In this document: one piece after another, positions 44,371 to 53,421 of the stretch
Numbering within the stretch: the stretch's first letter is position 1
Layout of the letters: each line of letters opens with the position of its first letter
Origin: Mesorhizobium sp. B2-3-4
GTDB taxonomy: Bacteria > Pseudomonadota > Alphaproteobacteria > Rhizobiales > Rhizobiaceae
DNA: 64,000 nucleotides
NCBI RefSeq assembly: GCF_006442315.1
Contig: NZ_VFVY01000022.1
Location: 1-64,000, forward strand
Direction: 5' to 3'
The notes under the pieces: generated by a model
Told to the model about the DNA's origin: nothing
Seen by the model: the letters and a program-made list of their open reading frames with translations, nothing else
Databases searched by the model: none
Made by a program: the position numbers and the translations under genes

Positions 44371-45204
44371 GTGCGCCTGGCGCGCAAGGCGTTTCAATGG
44401 TTGGCGATCGGCGTGGCCGCGATTGCCTTCGTGTTCTTGACGGCGACAGCCGACGCACGAGAGTTGAGGGTCTGCGCCGACCCGAACAACATGCCGTTCT
44501 CCAACGCGGCCGGTCAGGGCTTCGAGAACAGGATCGCGGAAATCGTCGCCTCGGATCTTGGCGCCAAGCTGACCTATACCTGGTGGGCGCAGCGCCGCGG
44601 CTTCGTGCGCAACACACTGAAGGCAGGCCTCTGCGATCTCGTGCCCGGCACGCCGGCCAATCTCGAAATGCTGCGCACCACCACTCCCTATTACCGCTCG
44701 TCTTATGTCTTCGTCACCCGCAAGGACGGCCCCGACGTGTCATCCTTCAACGATCCGCGGCTGCGCGACATGCGGATCGGTGTCCAGCTTATCGGCGACG
44801 ACGGCGCCAATTCGCCTCCGGTCCAGGCGCTTGGTCGCCGCGGCATCGTGGGGCACCTCGTTGGCTACCCCGTCTATGGCGATTACTCCGCCCCCAACCC
44901 GCCGGCGCGCATCGTCGAAGCGGTGGCGAGTGGCGAGATCGACCTTGCGGTGGTCTGGGGCCCGCTCGCCGGCTACTTCGCCGCCAAGCAGAAGGTGCCG
45001 CTCCGCATCACCCCGGTTGCACCTCGCATCGATGGCCCGCAATTGCCGATGATCTACGACATCTCGATGGGCGTGCGGCGCGAGGACGACGCGCTGCGCG
45101 GCGATGTCAACGGCGCGCTGTCCAGGCACAAGAGCGAGATAGACGCGTTGCTGGCACAGTATGGCGTGCTGCGCCTCGACTCCCCCGGGAGCCCGGTGCG
45201 ATGA
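44371..45204 (+). CDS. xoxJ: XoxJ/MoxJ-type periplasmic binding protein
   Basis: 277 residues from GTG 44371, giving a standard signal peptide; an ATG at 44335 would overlap the dehydrogenase gene and start with an odd leader. The domain is the quinoprotein-associated solute-binding type: RVCADPNNMPFSNAAGQGFE near the N-terminus, LGAKLTYTWWAQRRGFVRNT, and DLVPGTPANLEMLRTTTPYY. In methylotrophs the J protein is needed for dehydrogenase maturation or activation rather than transport. It lies directly after xoxF and is followed by cytochrome c with a 4-nt overlap. Confidence 0.87.
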   Translation: MRLARKAFQWLAIGVAAIAFVFLTATADARELRVCADPNNMPFSNAAGQGFENRIAEIVASDLGAKLTYTWWAQRRGFVRNTLKAGLCDLVPGTPANLEMLRTTTPYYRSSYVFVTRKDGPDVSSFNDPRLRDMRIGVQLIGDDGANSPPVQALGRRGIVGHLVGYPVYGDYSAPNPPARIVEAVASGEIDLAVVWGPLAGYFAAKQKVPLRITPVAPRIDGPQLPMIYDISMGVRREDDALRGDVNGALSRHKSEIDALLAQYGVLRLDSPGSPVR

Positions 45205-45734
45205 GAGCCGCGGTCGCCATGCTCCTGTTTCCAATACTGGTGCTCGCGGCCTGCCAGCGCGAGGAGCGCGACACGCGCCCGCAATCGGCGCTCGGGTCGG
45301 GCGAGCAGCCGACGCCTGTGACCACTCTGGAGCCCGGCGGACAGCGGGCCTCCGCCAGCGACAACAAGGCGGCGAGCTTCGAGGCCAACGCCTTCCATAT
45401 GAGCGAGGGGAAACGGCTTTTCGGCTGGTTCAACTGCTCGGGATGCCACGCCAATGGCGGCGGCGGCATGGGGCCGGCGCTGATGGACGAGAAATGGATC
45501 TATGGCAGCTCGATGGAAAGCATCCATGCCACGATCCGCGACGGTCGGCCGAACGGCATGCCGAGATTCGGCGACAAGATCCCCGACGACCAGATCTGGG
45601 AGCTTGCCGCTTTCGTGCGCTCGCTGGGCGGCAACGCGCCGTCATCCGCCGCCCCACAGCGCAATGACGACATGATGGTGCATCCTTCGGAAAACCGCCT
45701 GCCGGACGCCGCAACGCTGGGGAAGTCGCCGTGA
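45201..45734 (+). CDS. Lipoprotein cytochrome c
   Basis: 177 residues from ATG 45201 (ATGA overlap). Lipoprotein signal with lipobox VLAAC, a 50-residue disordered linker, then one class I cytochrome c domain with CSGCH and a distal Met (GRPNGMPRFG). It is anchored on the periplasmic side. By position it is the likely electron acceptor of the dehydrogenase and donor to the caa3 oxidase, taking the place of XoxG. It shows little resemblance to classical XoxG, so the role is inferred from context. Confidence 0.85.
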   Translation: MRAAVAMLLFPILVLAACQREERDTRPQSALGSGEQPTPVTTLEPGGQRASASDNKAASFEANAFHMSEGKRLFGWFNCSGCHANGGGGMGPALMDEKWIYGSSMESIHATIRDGRPNGMPRFGDKIPDDQIWELAAFVRSLGGNAPSSAAPQRNDDMMVHPSENRLPDAATLGKSP

Positions 45735-46744
45735 CACGGGTCGCCTCGATGGCGCTCGCCACAGCCGGCGCTCTGTTGCTCCAGGGATGCGCGGGCTGGC
45801 AATCGGCTCTCGATCCGAAAGGTCCCGCGGCGAGCGAACTGGCATGGCTGATCTGGTTCTTCACCGGGCTTAGCGCCCTGGTGTGGGTGCTGGTGATGAT
45901 TGCCCTCGTCGTGCCCTTGATGATGCGGTCGCGCGCGCAAGCGGAGCCGCTTGCCATCGATGCCGGCGCGGATGGCCGGAAGCTGCGCGTGGTGATGACC
46001 GCCGTCGGGCTGACCGCCCTGATTCTGGTCGGACTGACCTTGCTGAGCTTCTTCGCCAACAGAACGCTCGCCGCAATCGGCTCGGACGCCTCGCTGACCA
46101 TTCGGGTCACGGGCCATCAATGGTGGTGGGAGGTGCGCTATGAGGATGCAACGCCAAGCCGCATCCTGACCACGGCGAACGAAATCCACATCCCTGCCGG
46201 GGAGCCGGTGCGGCTTCTTCTGACCTCGACCGACGTCATCCATTCGTTCTGGATTCCTAGCCTATCCGGCAAGCTGGACCTCATTCCCGGCCACATGAAC
46301 GTGCTCGACCTGAAGGCCGACAAACCTGGCGTCTACCGGGGCCAATGCGCCGAGTTCTGCGGTGCCCAGCACGCAAACATGGGTACCTTCATCATCGCCG
46401 AGCCGCGTGCAAAATTCGACGCCTGGTGGAATGACCAGTTGCAGCCCGCCGCTGCCCCGACAGCCGACGAGGCCAAGGCCGGCGAAGAGCTGTTTCTCAA
46501 GCGCCCCTGCGTGATGTGTCACAGGATAGGCGGGACGCCCGCCGGAGGAACGGTCGCTCCTGACCTTACCCATCTAGCCAGCCGGCAGACGCTCGCTGCC
46601 GGGACATTGACGATGAGCCGCGGCAATCTCGCCGCCTGGATAGCCGACCCGCAAGGCATCAAGCCCGGATCCCACATGCCGGTGGTGGAGCTCAGCGGCG
46701 ATGAACTCAACGCCGTGGTGGCCTATCTCGAGGGCCTGAAATGA
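45731..46744 (+). CDS. ctaC: caa3-type cytochrome c oxidase subunit II with fused cytochrome c
   Basis: 337 residues from GTG 45731 (GTGA overlap). Lipobox LLQGC, two membrane segments (near 38-62 and 88-110), then a cupredoxin domain with all CuA ligands: VIHSFWIPSL (His), QCAEFCGAQHANM (two Cys, Glu, His, Met). A cytochrome c domain follows (CVMCHRIGG, distal Met in GSHMPVVELS). This fusion is typical of caa3 oxidases, where the cytochrome domain receives electrons directly. Confidence 0.92.
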   Translation: MTRVASMALATAGALLLQGCAGWQSALDPKGPAASELAWLIWFFTGLSALVWVLVMIALVVPLMMRSRAQAEPLAIDAGADGRKLRVVMTAVGLTALILVGLTLLSFFANRTLAAIGSDASLTIRVTGHQWWWEVRYEDATPSRILTTANEIHIPAGEPVRLLLTSTDVIHSFWIPSLSGKLDLIPGHMNVLDLKADKPGVYRGQCAEFCGAQHANMGTFIIAEPRAKFDAWWNDQLQPAAAPTADEAKAGEELFLKRPCVMCHRIGGTPAGGTVAPDLTHLASRQTLAAGTLTMSRGNLAAWIADPQGIKPGSHMPVVELSGDELNAVVAYLEGLK

Positions 46745-48717
46745 GCAGTGCGGACCTTGCAAGCGAACGCGACTTACCGCCCGAACGCGAGGCGTCCGTG
46801 AAAGGCGACATCGCGCCCGAGCATGATGGACCGCGCGATACCGGCATGGACGATGCGGGCCTGCATCGCTGGCTGACACGGACATGGCGCACGCCCCCCG
46901 GTATCATCGGCGCGCTGTCGAGCGTCGATCACAAGGTCATCGCACGGCGCTACCTGATCACCGCATTCGTTTTCCTGTGCCTGGGCGGGCTCAACGCCGT
47001 CGCGATGCGCATCCAGCTCTCAGGGCCGCAGCGCGGCCTGATCGGGCCGGACCTCTACAACCAGCTGTTCACCATGCACGGCGTCACCATGATGTTCCTG
47101 TTCGCCGTGCCGATCGTCCAGGCGACAGGCATCTACCTCGTGCCGCTGATGGTCGGCACCCGCAACATCGCTTTCCCCCGCCTGAACGCGTTCAGCTACT
47201 GGATCTATGTTTCGGGGGGTATATTCGCCTGGGTGTCTTTTGCACTCAACATGGCGCCCGATGTCGGCTGGTTTGCCTATGTACCGCTGTCAGGCCCCGA
47301 GTTCGCCCCGGGCAAGCGGGCCGACGTTTGGGCGCAGATGATCACTTATACCGAAGTGTCCTCACTTGCCGTCGCGGTGGCAACCATCGTCACGGTGTTC
47401 AAGCAGCGCGCGCCTGGAATGTCGCTGGACAGGATTCCGCTCTACGTCTGGGCAATGCTGGTTACCTCCTTCGTCGTCGTCTTCGCCATGCCGGCAGTCA
47501 TGATCACCTCGACCTTCCTGATCCTCGACCGGCTCGTCGGCACCCATATCTTCAATCCGGCCGAGGGCGGCGACGCGTTGCTTTTCCAGCATCTGTTCTG
47601 GTTCTTCGGCCATCCCGAGGTCTACATCATCTTCCTGCCGGCGACGGGCATGATCTCGGCGATTATCCCGGTCTTCGCCCGGCGTCCCGTCTTCGGACAT
47701 CTCGGGCTGGTCCTGTCGCTGATCGCCGTCGGTTTCCTGTCGTTCGGCCTCTGGGTCCACCACATGTTCGCGACGGGACTGCCGAAACTCGGCGCCAGCT
47801 TCTTCACCGCGTCGAGCATGATGATCGCCATTCCCAATGGCGTGCAGATCTTCTGCTGGCTGGCGACCTTATGGGACGGCAGGCCCGTGATCCGCACGCC
47901 GCTGCTTTTCGTGTTCGGCTTCTTCTTCATCTTCGTCATCGGCGGCCTCACCGGCGTCATGCTGGCCTCGGTGCCGCTCGACCTCCAGGTGCACGACACC
48001 TATTTCGTCGTCGCCCATTTCCATTACGTGCTGATCGGCGGTTCGGTCTTCCCGCTGCTGGGCGCGGCCTATTTCTGGTTCCCCAAGATCAGCGGCCGCA
48101 TGATGAGCGAGCGTCTTGGACGCTGGCACTTCTGGCTGGCTTTTATCGGCTTCAACGCGGCCTTTTTCCCGATGCATCTCGTCGGCCTGTGGGGCATGCC
48201 ACGAAGGGTCTACACCTATCCGGCCGAGCTTGGCTGGGGCAACATCAACCTGTTCATCAGCGCCGGCGCGGTGGTCTTCTTCCTCAGCTTCGTCCTGTTC
48301 ACTTTCAATCTTGCGCACGGCGCGTTGAAGGGCGCACTGGCTGGAGACAATCCATGGGATGCCGGCACGCTCGAATGGGCTACGTCTTCGCCGCCGCCGA
48401 GCTATAATTTCGCGCGAATTCCAATCGTCACGCATGGCGAGCCGCTGTGGGCCGAGCGTGAGGCGCTGCCTGTGGCGACCGGGCTGCGGGTCGATGTCCG
48501 TGAGCTGTTGATCTCAACCGTGGCTGAAGCCCATCCCGACATTCGCGAGAAATCAGCGACACCCTCTATCTGGCCGCTGCTGGCGGCGATCGCCGTCGGC
48601 GGCACGTTTGTCTATTCGATCTTTACGCCATGGGCGGTTGCCTGGGGCGCCGCGCCGATCGCCATCACCTTGATCGGCTGGTTCTGGCCCAAAGGCGATC
48701 CGGAGGACGAGGAATGA
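46741..48717 (+). CDS. ctaD: Cytochrome c oxidase subunit I (caa3 type)
   Basis: 658 residues, ATGA overlap with ctaC. Catalytic heme-copper subunit with about 14 membrane segments and a hydrophilic 40-residue N-terminus. Sites: TMHGVTMMFLFAVP (low-spin heme His), FWFFGHPEVYIIFLPATG (CuB His and cross-linked Tyr), GLWVHHMFATGLP (CuB His pair) and VAHFHYVLIGGSVFPLLG (heme His pair). The C-terminus carries two extra membrane segments, which replace part of subunit III in some caa3 oxidases. It reduces oxygen to water and pumps protons. Confidence 0.94.
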   Translation: MSSADLASERDLPPEREASVKGDIAPEHDGPRDTGMDDAGLHRWLTRTWRTPPGIIGALSSVDHKVIARRYLITAFVFLCLGGLNAVAMRIQLSGPQRGLIGPDLYNQLFTMHGVTMMFLFAVPIVQATGIYLVPLMVGTRNIAFPRLNAFSYWIYVSGGIFAWVSFALNMAPDVGWFAYVPLSGPEFAPGKRADVWAQMITYTEVSSLAVAVATIVTVFKQRAPGMSLDRIPLYVWAMLVTSFVVVFAMPAVMITSTFLILDRLVGTHIFNPAEGGDALLFQHLFWFFGHPEVYIIFLPATGMISAIIPVFARRPVFGHLGLVLSLIAVGFLSFGLWVHHMFATGLPKLGASFFTASSMMIAIPNGVQIFCWLATLWDGRPVIRTPLLFVFGFFFIFVIGGLTGVMLASVPLDLQVHDTYFVVAHFHYVLIGGSVFPLLGAAYFWFPKISGRMMSERLGRWHFWLAFIGFNAAFFPMHLVGLWGMPRRVYTYPAELGWGNINLFISAGAVVFFLSFVLFTFNLAHGALKGALAGDNPWDAGTLEWATSSPPPSYNFARIPIVTHGEPLWAEREALPVATGLRVDVRELLISTVAEAHPDIREKSATPSIWPLLAAIAVGGTFVYSIFTPWAVAWGAAPIAITLIGWFWPKGDPEDEE

Positions 48718-49319
48718 AGCAGCGCCCCAGCTTGGATCTTTCCGCCCTCCCCACCTTTGGCCATGGCCCGCGCAGTCCGACCTGGTGGGGAACCCTCGGC
48801 TTCATGGCGCTGGAAGGAATGGGCTTTGCGATTGCCGCCGGCGCCTATCTCTATCTCGCGACGTTGTGGCCTAACTGGCGTCTAAGCGCCCCGCAACCGA
48901 ACCATTGGCCCGGAACGATCGTGACGCTGCTTCTCATCGTCAGTCTGGTGCCGAACCATATCCTCCACGGCTACGCCAAGCGATGCGCGATCGGGCCGGT
49001 GAGAATCGGCATGGTGGTGATGTCGCTGCTCGGCGTAGCCCCGCTTGTCGTACGCTGGTTCGAGTTTCCGGCGCTGAACATATATTGGGACACGAACGCC
49101 TACGGCTCGATGCTCTGGGTGCTGCTCGGGCTGCACACCACGCACCTGATCACCGATGTCGGCGACACGATCGTTTTGACGGTGCTGATGTTCACACGCC
49201 ACGGCTATAGCGGGCGGCGCTTCGGTGATGTCGGCGACAATGTCTTTTACTGGGATTTCGTGGTGCTGACCTGGATCCCGATCTATCTGCTCATCTACTG
49301 GATGCCGAGGCTAGGCTGA
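48714..49319 (+). CDS. COX3-like subunit of the caa3 oxidase
   Basis: 201 residues from ATG 48714 (ATGA overlap with ctaD; GAGGA upstream). Five membrane segments with a weak cytochrome c oxidase subunit III pattern: WWGTLGFMALEGMGFAIAAG at the N-terminus and a His-rich LLGLHTTHLITDVGDTIVLT in the middle. Shorter than the usual 260-290, which fits the reduced type in caa3 operons where subunit I is longer. Confidence 0.8.
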   Translation: MKQRPSLDLSALPTFGHGPRSPTWWGTLGFMALEGMGFAIAAGAYLYLATLWPNWRLSAPQPNHWPGTIVTLLLIVSLVPNHILHGYAKRCAIGPVRIGMVVMSLLGVAPLVVRWFEFPALNIYWDTNAYGSMLWVLLGLHTTHLITDVGDTIVLTVLMFTRHGYSGRRFGDVGDNVFYWDFVVLTWIPIYLLIYWMPRLG

Positions 49320-49660
49320 TGCGCGCGTTGCGAATGGGAACGTCCTGGGGTGGTCTTCTGTCAGGGCCGCTGGCTTGGGCGATCTCGACGCAGCTGAACT
49401 ACGCACTCGTGCCGTGGCAGTGCAACCGTCAGGTCCAGGTGGTGCTTCCCTTGGCACTTGTGCTCGCCGTGCTTTCGCTGGCCGGCGGTGCCTTGTCATG
49501 GCGGGCGAAGCAGCAGGGTGGCGCCGCCTTCAAGCCGGAGCGCACGCGCAGCACCGAGCAATTCGTCGCCGATCTCGGCATGATCGCGGCATTGCTGTTT
49601 GCCCTCGTCATCGTCATGCAAGGCAGCGCGGCTCTCATCCTCGACGAGTGCCTGCGATGA
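49319..49660 (+). CDS. Small membrane protein of the oxidase operon
   Basis: 113 residues; ATG 49319 overlaps the previous stop (TGATG). Three hydrophobic segments (LLSGPLAWAISTQLNYAL, VLPLALVLAVLSLAGGALSW, LGMIAALLFALVIVMQGSAA). No named domain is recognised. It is found in this position in other alphaproteobacterial caa3 operons, possibly as a small structural or assembly subunit. Translationally coupled on both sides. Confidence 0.75.
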   Translation: MRALRMGTSWGGLLSGPLAWAISTQLNYALVPWQCNRQVQVVLPLALVLAVLSLAGGALSWRAKQQGGAAFKPERTRSTEQFVADLGMIAALLFALVIVMQGSAALILDECLR

Positions 49661-50535
49661 GCTTCGACGCCTTCTTCTCGACCTCGATCTGCTACGGCGC
49701 CGGCGCGCCCGAGGCGGGCTGGACGCTCGCGTTTCCAATCACGCTTCCACTGATGGCGATTGCGCTCCTTTATGCCGTCGGCGCGACCCGATTGTGGCGC
49801 CGCAGCAGCCGGGGCCGCCCCGAGCGGATGCGGCAGGCGTGGTTGTTTGCCGCCGGTTGGGGCGTGCTGACGGCAGCACTGGTCAGCCCCATTCATGCGC
49901 TTGGCGAGCGGGTTTTTGCGGCCCATATGATCGAGCATGAATTGCTGATGGCGGTGGCCGCGCCCCTCCTTGTCGCCGCTCGCCCAGGCGCAGTTCTGAT
50001 ATGGGCCTTGCCGGCCTCACTTCGCCGCGGAACGGGCAAGCTCACTCGCGGCAGGACGCTGCAATCGGTGTGGGCCCTGGCAACCCGTCCGCTAAACGCA
50101 ACGATCATTCACGGCATCGCCATCTGGGTTTGGCATATTCCCGCGTTGTTCCAGGCTGCGCTGCAGCAGGGCATTCTTCATTATGCCCAGCATGCGAGCT
50201 TCCTCGGCACAGCTTTGCTGTTCTGGTGGGTGCTCCTGCCGCGCCCCGGTCGACAGCAGAGCTATGGCAGCTTCGTCATGCATCTTTTCTTCACCTCGCT
50301 TCACACCGGCCTGCTCGGTGTCCTCCTGCTGGTATCCCCCAAACTCTGGTATCCTGAGAATGGCGCCGGCGCGGCGTTGTGGGGCATGACCCCGATCGAG
50401 GACCAGCAGCTCGCCGGTCTGATCATGTGGGTTCCAGCCGGCCTGATCTATGGCGGCGCCGCCCTGCTGCTCGCCGGCCTCTGGATAAGCAACAGCGCGG
50501 CCAGGGAGGCAACACATGCGCTCCGTCCTGGCTAG
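49657..50535 (+). CDS. ctaG: CtaG-type (caa3) cytochrome oxidase assembly protein
   Basis: 292 residues from ATG 49657 (ATGA overlap). Seven membrane segments with conserved His: GERVFAAHMIEHELLMAVAA, IHGIAIWVWHIPALFQAALQ, ILHYAQHASFLGTALLFWW. This is the caa3_CtaG family, unrelated to the Cox11-type CtaG; the B. subtilis member is needed to make an active caa3 oxidase. The next gene starts 20 nt before its end. Confidence 0.9.
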   Translation: MSFDAFFSTSICYGAGAPEAGWTLAFPITLPLMAIALLYAVGATRLWRRSSRGRPERMRQAWLFAAGWGVLTAALVSPIHALGERVFAAHMIEHELLMAVAAPLLVAARPGAVLIWALPASLRRGTGKLTRGRTLQSVWALATRPLNATIIHGIAIWVWHIPALFQAALQQGILHYAQHASFLGTALLFWWVLLPRPGRQQSYGSFVMHLFFTSLHTGLLGVLLLVSPKLWYPENGAGAALWGMTPIEDQQLAGLIMWVPAGLIYGGAALLLAGLWISNSAAREATHALRPG

Positions 50536-50932
50536 GCCGATCGGCATCGCCTTTGCTGCGATCCTGCTGCTGACGGTGGCTGTCGGCGCGGCGACCTTGT
50601 GGTCGGACCGGCGCGATCGCGTCCAGCACGAGTCGGATGCGGCAACCGGCGGCGTAGGCGCGCGCGCCATTCCAATCATGACGGCGAACGGCTGCTCCGG
50701 CTGCCATACCATTCCAGGCGTGCCAGGCGCAGAAGGCCAGGTTGGACCTCGCCTTGACGGCGGCCTTGCCGACCGCGTCTTTATCGGCGGCCTGCTGCCG
50801 AACAATCCGGAGAATATGATCCGCTGGATACGGTCGGCAAGGGAAATCAACCCGCACACGGCCATGCCGTCGACCAGGATCACCGAGCAACAGGCGCGCG
50901 ATATCGCCGCTTATCTCTATGCCCTGAAGTGA
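50516..50932 (+). CDS. Membrane-anchored cytochrome c
   Basis: 138 residues. N-terminal membrane anchor (ARPIGIAFAAILLLTVAVGA), then one cytochrome c domain with NGCSGCHTIPG and a distal Met in HTAMPSTRITEQ. Last gene of the operon, overlapping ctaG by 20 nt and ending 1 nt from the converging pedC gene. A second electron carrier for the oxidase, besides the lipoprotein cytochrome. Confidence 0.88.
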   Translation: MRSVLARPIGIAFAAILLLTVAVGAATLWSDRRDRVQHESDAATGGVGARAIPIMTANGCSGCHTIPGVPGAEGQVGPRLDGGLADRVFIGGLLPNNPENMIRWIRSAREINPHTAMPSTRITEQQARDIAAYLYALK

Positions 50933-50933
50933 T

Positions 50934-51740
50934 TTAGCCCTCGCCGCCGCGCCGGGACCACAAGCCGCGGCCGGGGTCGTAGCCGATCACGGCCGCGAGG
51001 AAGAACGCGACGAGGCAGACAAGAACGACGAGAGCGGCCACGGGATCGAACCGCACATAAAGCGCGAAGCGTATCAGCTCGACCGCCGAGCTGAACGGAT
51101 TCCAGGCGGCGATTGTTGCCAGCACCGGTCCCGCCTCGGCAAGCCGCCAGAGCGGATAGAGCGCCGTCGAGGCAAAGAACACCGGGAAGATGACGAAATT
51201 CATGACGCCCGCAAAATTCTCCATCTGGGTCGAAACGGAGGAGACAAGCAGGCCGAACGCGCCAAGCATGAGGCCCGTCAGCACGAGCGCCGGGAATACC
51301 GCGACGTAGCCGAAAACCGGGGGACGCACATCCCAGAAACGCGCGACGAACAGGAACAGATAGACCAGCGGCAGGCCGACAATCACGCTGGCCAACAGGC
51401 GCGCCGCAAGCACGTACCAGCGCGGCAATGGTGCCGTCAGCAACAGGCGCATGCTGCCCATCTCGCGATCGTAGACCATGGCCAGCGAGCTTGCCATGGC
51501 ATGGAAGAGCAGCATCATGGCCGCCAGCCCGGGCACCACATACACTTCATAGAGCACATAGGTCTGATAGGGCGGCGTCATCGACAGACCGAGGACGGAG
51601 CGGAAGCCGGCGGCAAAGATCGCCAGCCAGACCAGCGGCCGTACCATCGCCGAGAGCAGCCGGCCGCGTTGCCGCAAGGTGCGCAGCATCTCCCTGCGCA
51701 GGATACCGTTGAGCGCCCGCACGGCGTGAGACGTGTTCAT
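50934..51740 (-). CDS. pedC: PedC-type ABC transporter permease (ABC-2)
   Basis: 268 residues from ATG 51740, overlapping pedB by 4 nt; the frame is open further upstream but inside pedB. Six membrane segments of the ABC-2 exporter type, with a polar N-terminus (REMLRTLRQRGRLLSAMVRP) and an MVYDREMGSMRLLLTAPLPR loop. It matches the alcohol-associated permease of PQQ clusters (PedC). In Pseudomonas putida the PedA1A2BC system is needed for efficient rare-earth-dependent growth. Last gene of the leftward operon. Confidence 0.85.
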   Translation of the reverse strand: MNTSHAVRALNGILRREMLRTLRQRGRLLSAMVRPLVWLAIFAAGFRSVLGLSMTPPYQTYVLYEVYVVPGLAAMMLLFHAMASSLAMVYDREMGSMRLLLTAPLPRWYVLAARLLASVIVGLPLVYLFLFVARFWDVRPPVFGYVAVFPALVLTGLMLGAFGLLVSSVSTQMENFAGVMNFVIFPVFFASTALYPLWRLAEAGPVLATIAAWNPFSSAVELIRFALYVRFDPVAALVVLVCLVAFFLAAVIGYDPGRGLWSRRGGEG

Positions 51741-52462
51741 TCGGCCCCCGTCAGCGAGGCGAAGGCCTCCGCCGTGCTCGCTGCACCGAGATCGGCAGCG
51801 AGGCGATCGGCGCGGCCGGCCCAGCGTACCGTGCCTTGATGCAGAACCACCACATCGTCGTCCGCCGTGAGTTCCTCCAGAAAATGCGTTGCCCATAGAA
51901 CAGCAATGCCGCGCTCGCGGCAAAGCTCCCTTACGTGGCGCTCGAGCGCGCGGCGGCCGGGCACGTCGAGCCCGGCGGTCGGCTCGTCCAGCAGCAAAAG
52001 GCTCGGGCCATGCATCAGAGCGCGTGCGATCTCGACACGGCGACGCTGCCCCCCGGACAGCGCGCGGACAGGATCGTCGACCCTGTCCAGCACGTCCAGG
52101 CGTTCGAGTTCATGGATGGAGCGCTCCGTGCTCGATGCTTTGTCAAGGCCATGCAGGGCCGCGTGGTAATGCAGGTTCTCGCCGGCGGTCAGGTCAAGAT
52201 CGAGCGTCGGCAGCTGGAAGACGACGCCCATCTGCGCCAGCGCGGCGGATGGGTTGACATCCATCGCCTGGCCGAAGACATGCACCGATCCGGCGCGGGC
52301 GTGATAAAGACCGGTGATCAGCGAGAAAAGCGTCGTCTTGCCGGCGCCGTTACGGCCCAGCAAGATGCACATCCTGCCCTGGGCCACCGCGAACGAGACG
52401 CCGTCGAGAACCCGTCGGCTTCCGAAACTGTGGCCCAGATTCTCGACCGACAAAGCGTTCAT
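51737..52462 (-). CDS. pedB: PedB-type ABC transporter ATPase
   Basis: 241 residues from ATG 52462, overlapping the beta-propeller stop by 4 nt. Complete ABC domain: Walker A LLGRNGAGKTTLF, Q-loop FQLPTLDLDLTAGEN, signature LSGGQRRRVEIARAL, Walker B LLLLDEPTAGLD and a switch His (WATHFLEEL). It is the PQQ-linked ATPase type and pairs with the ABC-2 permease downstream. Confidence 0.88.
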   Translation of the reverse strand: MNALSVENLGHSFGSRRVLDGVSFAVAQGRMCILLGRNGAGKTTLFSLITGLYHARAGSVHVFGQAMDVNPSAALAQMGVVFQLPTLDLDLTAGENLHYHAALHGLDKASSTERSIHELERLDVLDRVDDPVRALSGGQRRRVEIARALMHGPSLLLLDEPTAGLDVPGRRALERHVRELCRERGIAVLWATHFLEELTADDDVVVLHQGTVRWAGRADRLAADLGAASTAEAFASLTGAE

Positions 52463-53421
52463 GGCCCGATCACGACGCCCCACGGACCGCGCCCCACCGG
52501 CAGCGATTTCACCACCTCCTGGTTTTCCAGATCGATGAAGGAGATGTCGCCGGAATTGCCGTTGGCGCTGACCAGCCGCTTCTGGTCGGCGGAGAGCGCA
52601 ACGTGCCAGGGGCGTTGGCCGACAAGATAGAGCCGGCGGACGGTCAGCGTTTTTACATCGACTTCCGCAATCCTGTTGGCGGGGCCGAGCGCGACATAGG
52701 CGGTCGCGCCGTCGCGAGACATCGCCATGCCGACCGCCTGCACGCCCTCTCGTCGTATACCCGGAACCTCGAATTCGATCTTGCCGGTCTGCGCGCGCGA
52801 TGCCGTGTCGAAGACGGTGACGGTGCCCCGGATCTCCGACGAGACCCACAATTGCTTGCCGTCTGGCGAGAAGGAAGCCGCGCGCGGCCGGGTGTCGACC
52901 AGCAGATTGTCGACGAGCTTGAGCGTGCTTGCGTCGATCAGATGGACCATGCTGGTTGTCTCCGACGTGCAGGCGACATAGCGGCCATCGGCGCTGGCAG
53001 CCATCCCTTCCGGTTCGACGCCGACATCCACCGTGCCGATGACCTTGACCGCGGCGATGTCCACCACCGACACCAGATTGTCGTTCTCGTTGGCGACGAA
53101 CAGCCGCTTGCCATCCGGATGGACGACGAAGAATTCCGGATCGGCTCCCGAGGGCAACTCCCCGACCACCCGCCCTTCCGCGATGTCGACCACACCGATG
53201 CGGTTGTCGTCACCTTCCGCAACGAACAGCATCTTGTTGTCGGTCGAGAGCGCCAGCCCGCGCGGACGTCGGCCGGTGTCGATCGTTGCCAGCAGCGTCA
53301 TCGTTGCGCCATCGACGACAGCGACGGTGTTGTCCTGCTCATTGGACACGTAAATGGTCTCCGCGGCGGCGGGAACAGCAAGAGCCAACGTCGCCAGCAA
53401 CAGCGCCATTAGAACTTGCAT
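52459..53421 (-). CDS. pedA2: PQQ-associated YVTN beta-propeller (PedA2-type)
   Basis: 320 residues from ATG 53421 (GGAGGAGAGC upstream), with a signal peptide ending VPAAAE. Seven YVTN-type repeats follow (for example TIYVSNEQDNTVAVVDGATM, PDGKRLFVANENDNLVSVVD, PDGKQLWVSSEIRGTVTVFD). It is the PQQ-dependent catabolism-associated propeller of the Ped system, periplasmic, role not settled. It overlaps the binding-protein gene by 13 nt. Confidence 0.87.
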   Translation of the reverse strand: MQVLMALLLATLALAVPAAAETIYVSNEQDNTVAVVDGATMTLLATIDTGRRPRGLALSTDNKMLFVAEGDDNRIGVVDIAEGRVVGELPSGADPEFFVVHPDGKRLFVANENDNLVSVVDIAAVKVIGTVDVGVEPEGMAASADGRYVACTSETTSMVHLIDASTLKLVDNLLVDTRPRAASFSPDGKQLWVSSEIRGTVTVFDTASRAQTGKIEFEVPGIRREGVQAVGMAMSRDGATAYVALGPANRIAEVDVKTLTVRRLYLVGQRPWHVALSADQKRLVSANGNSGDISFIDLENQEVVKSLPVGRGPWGVVIGP

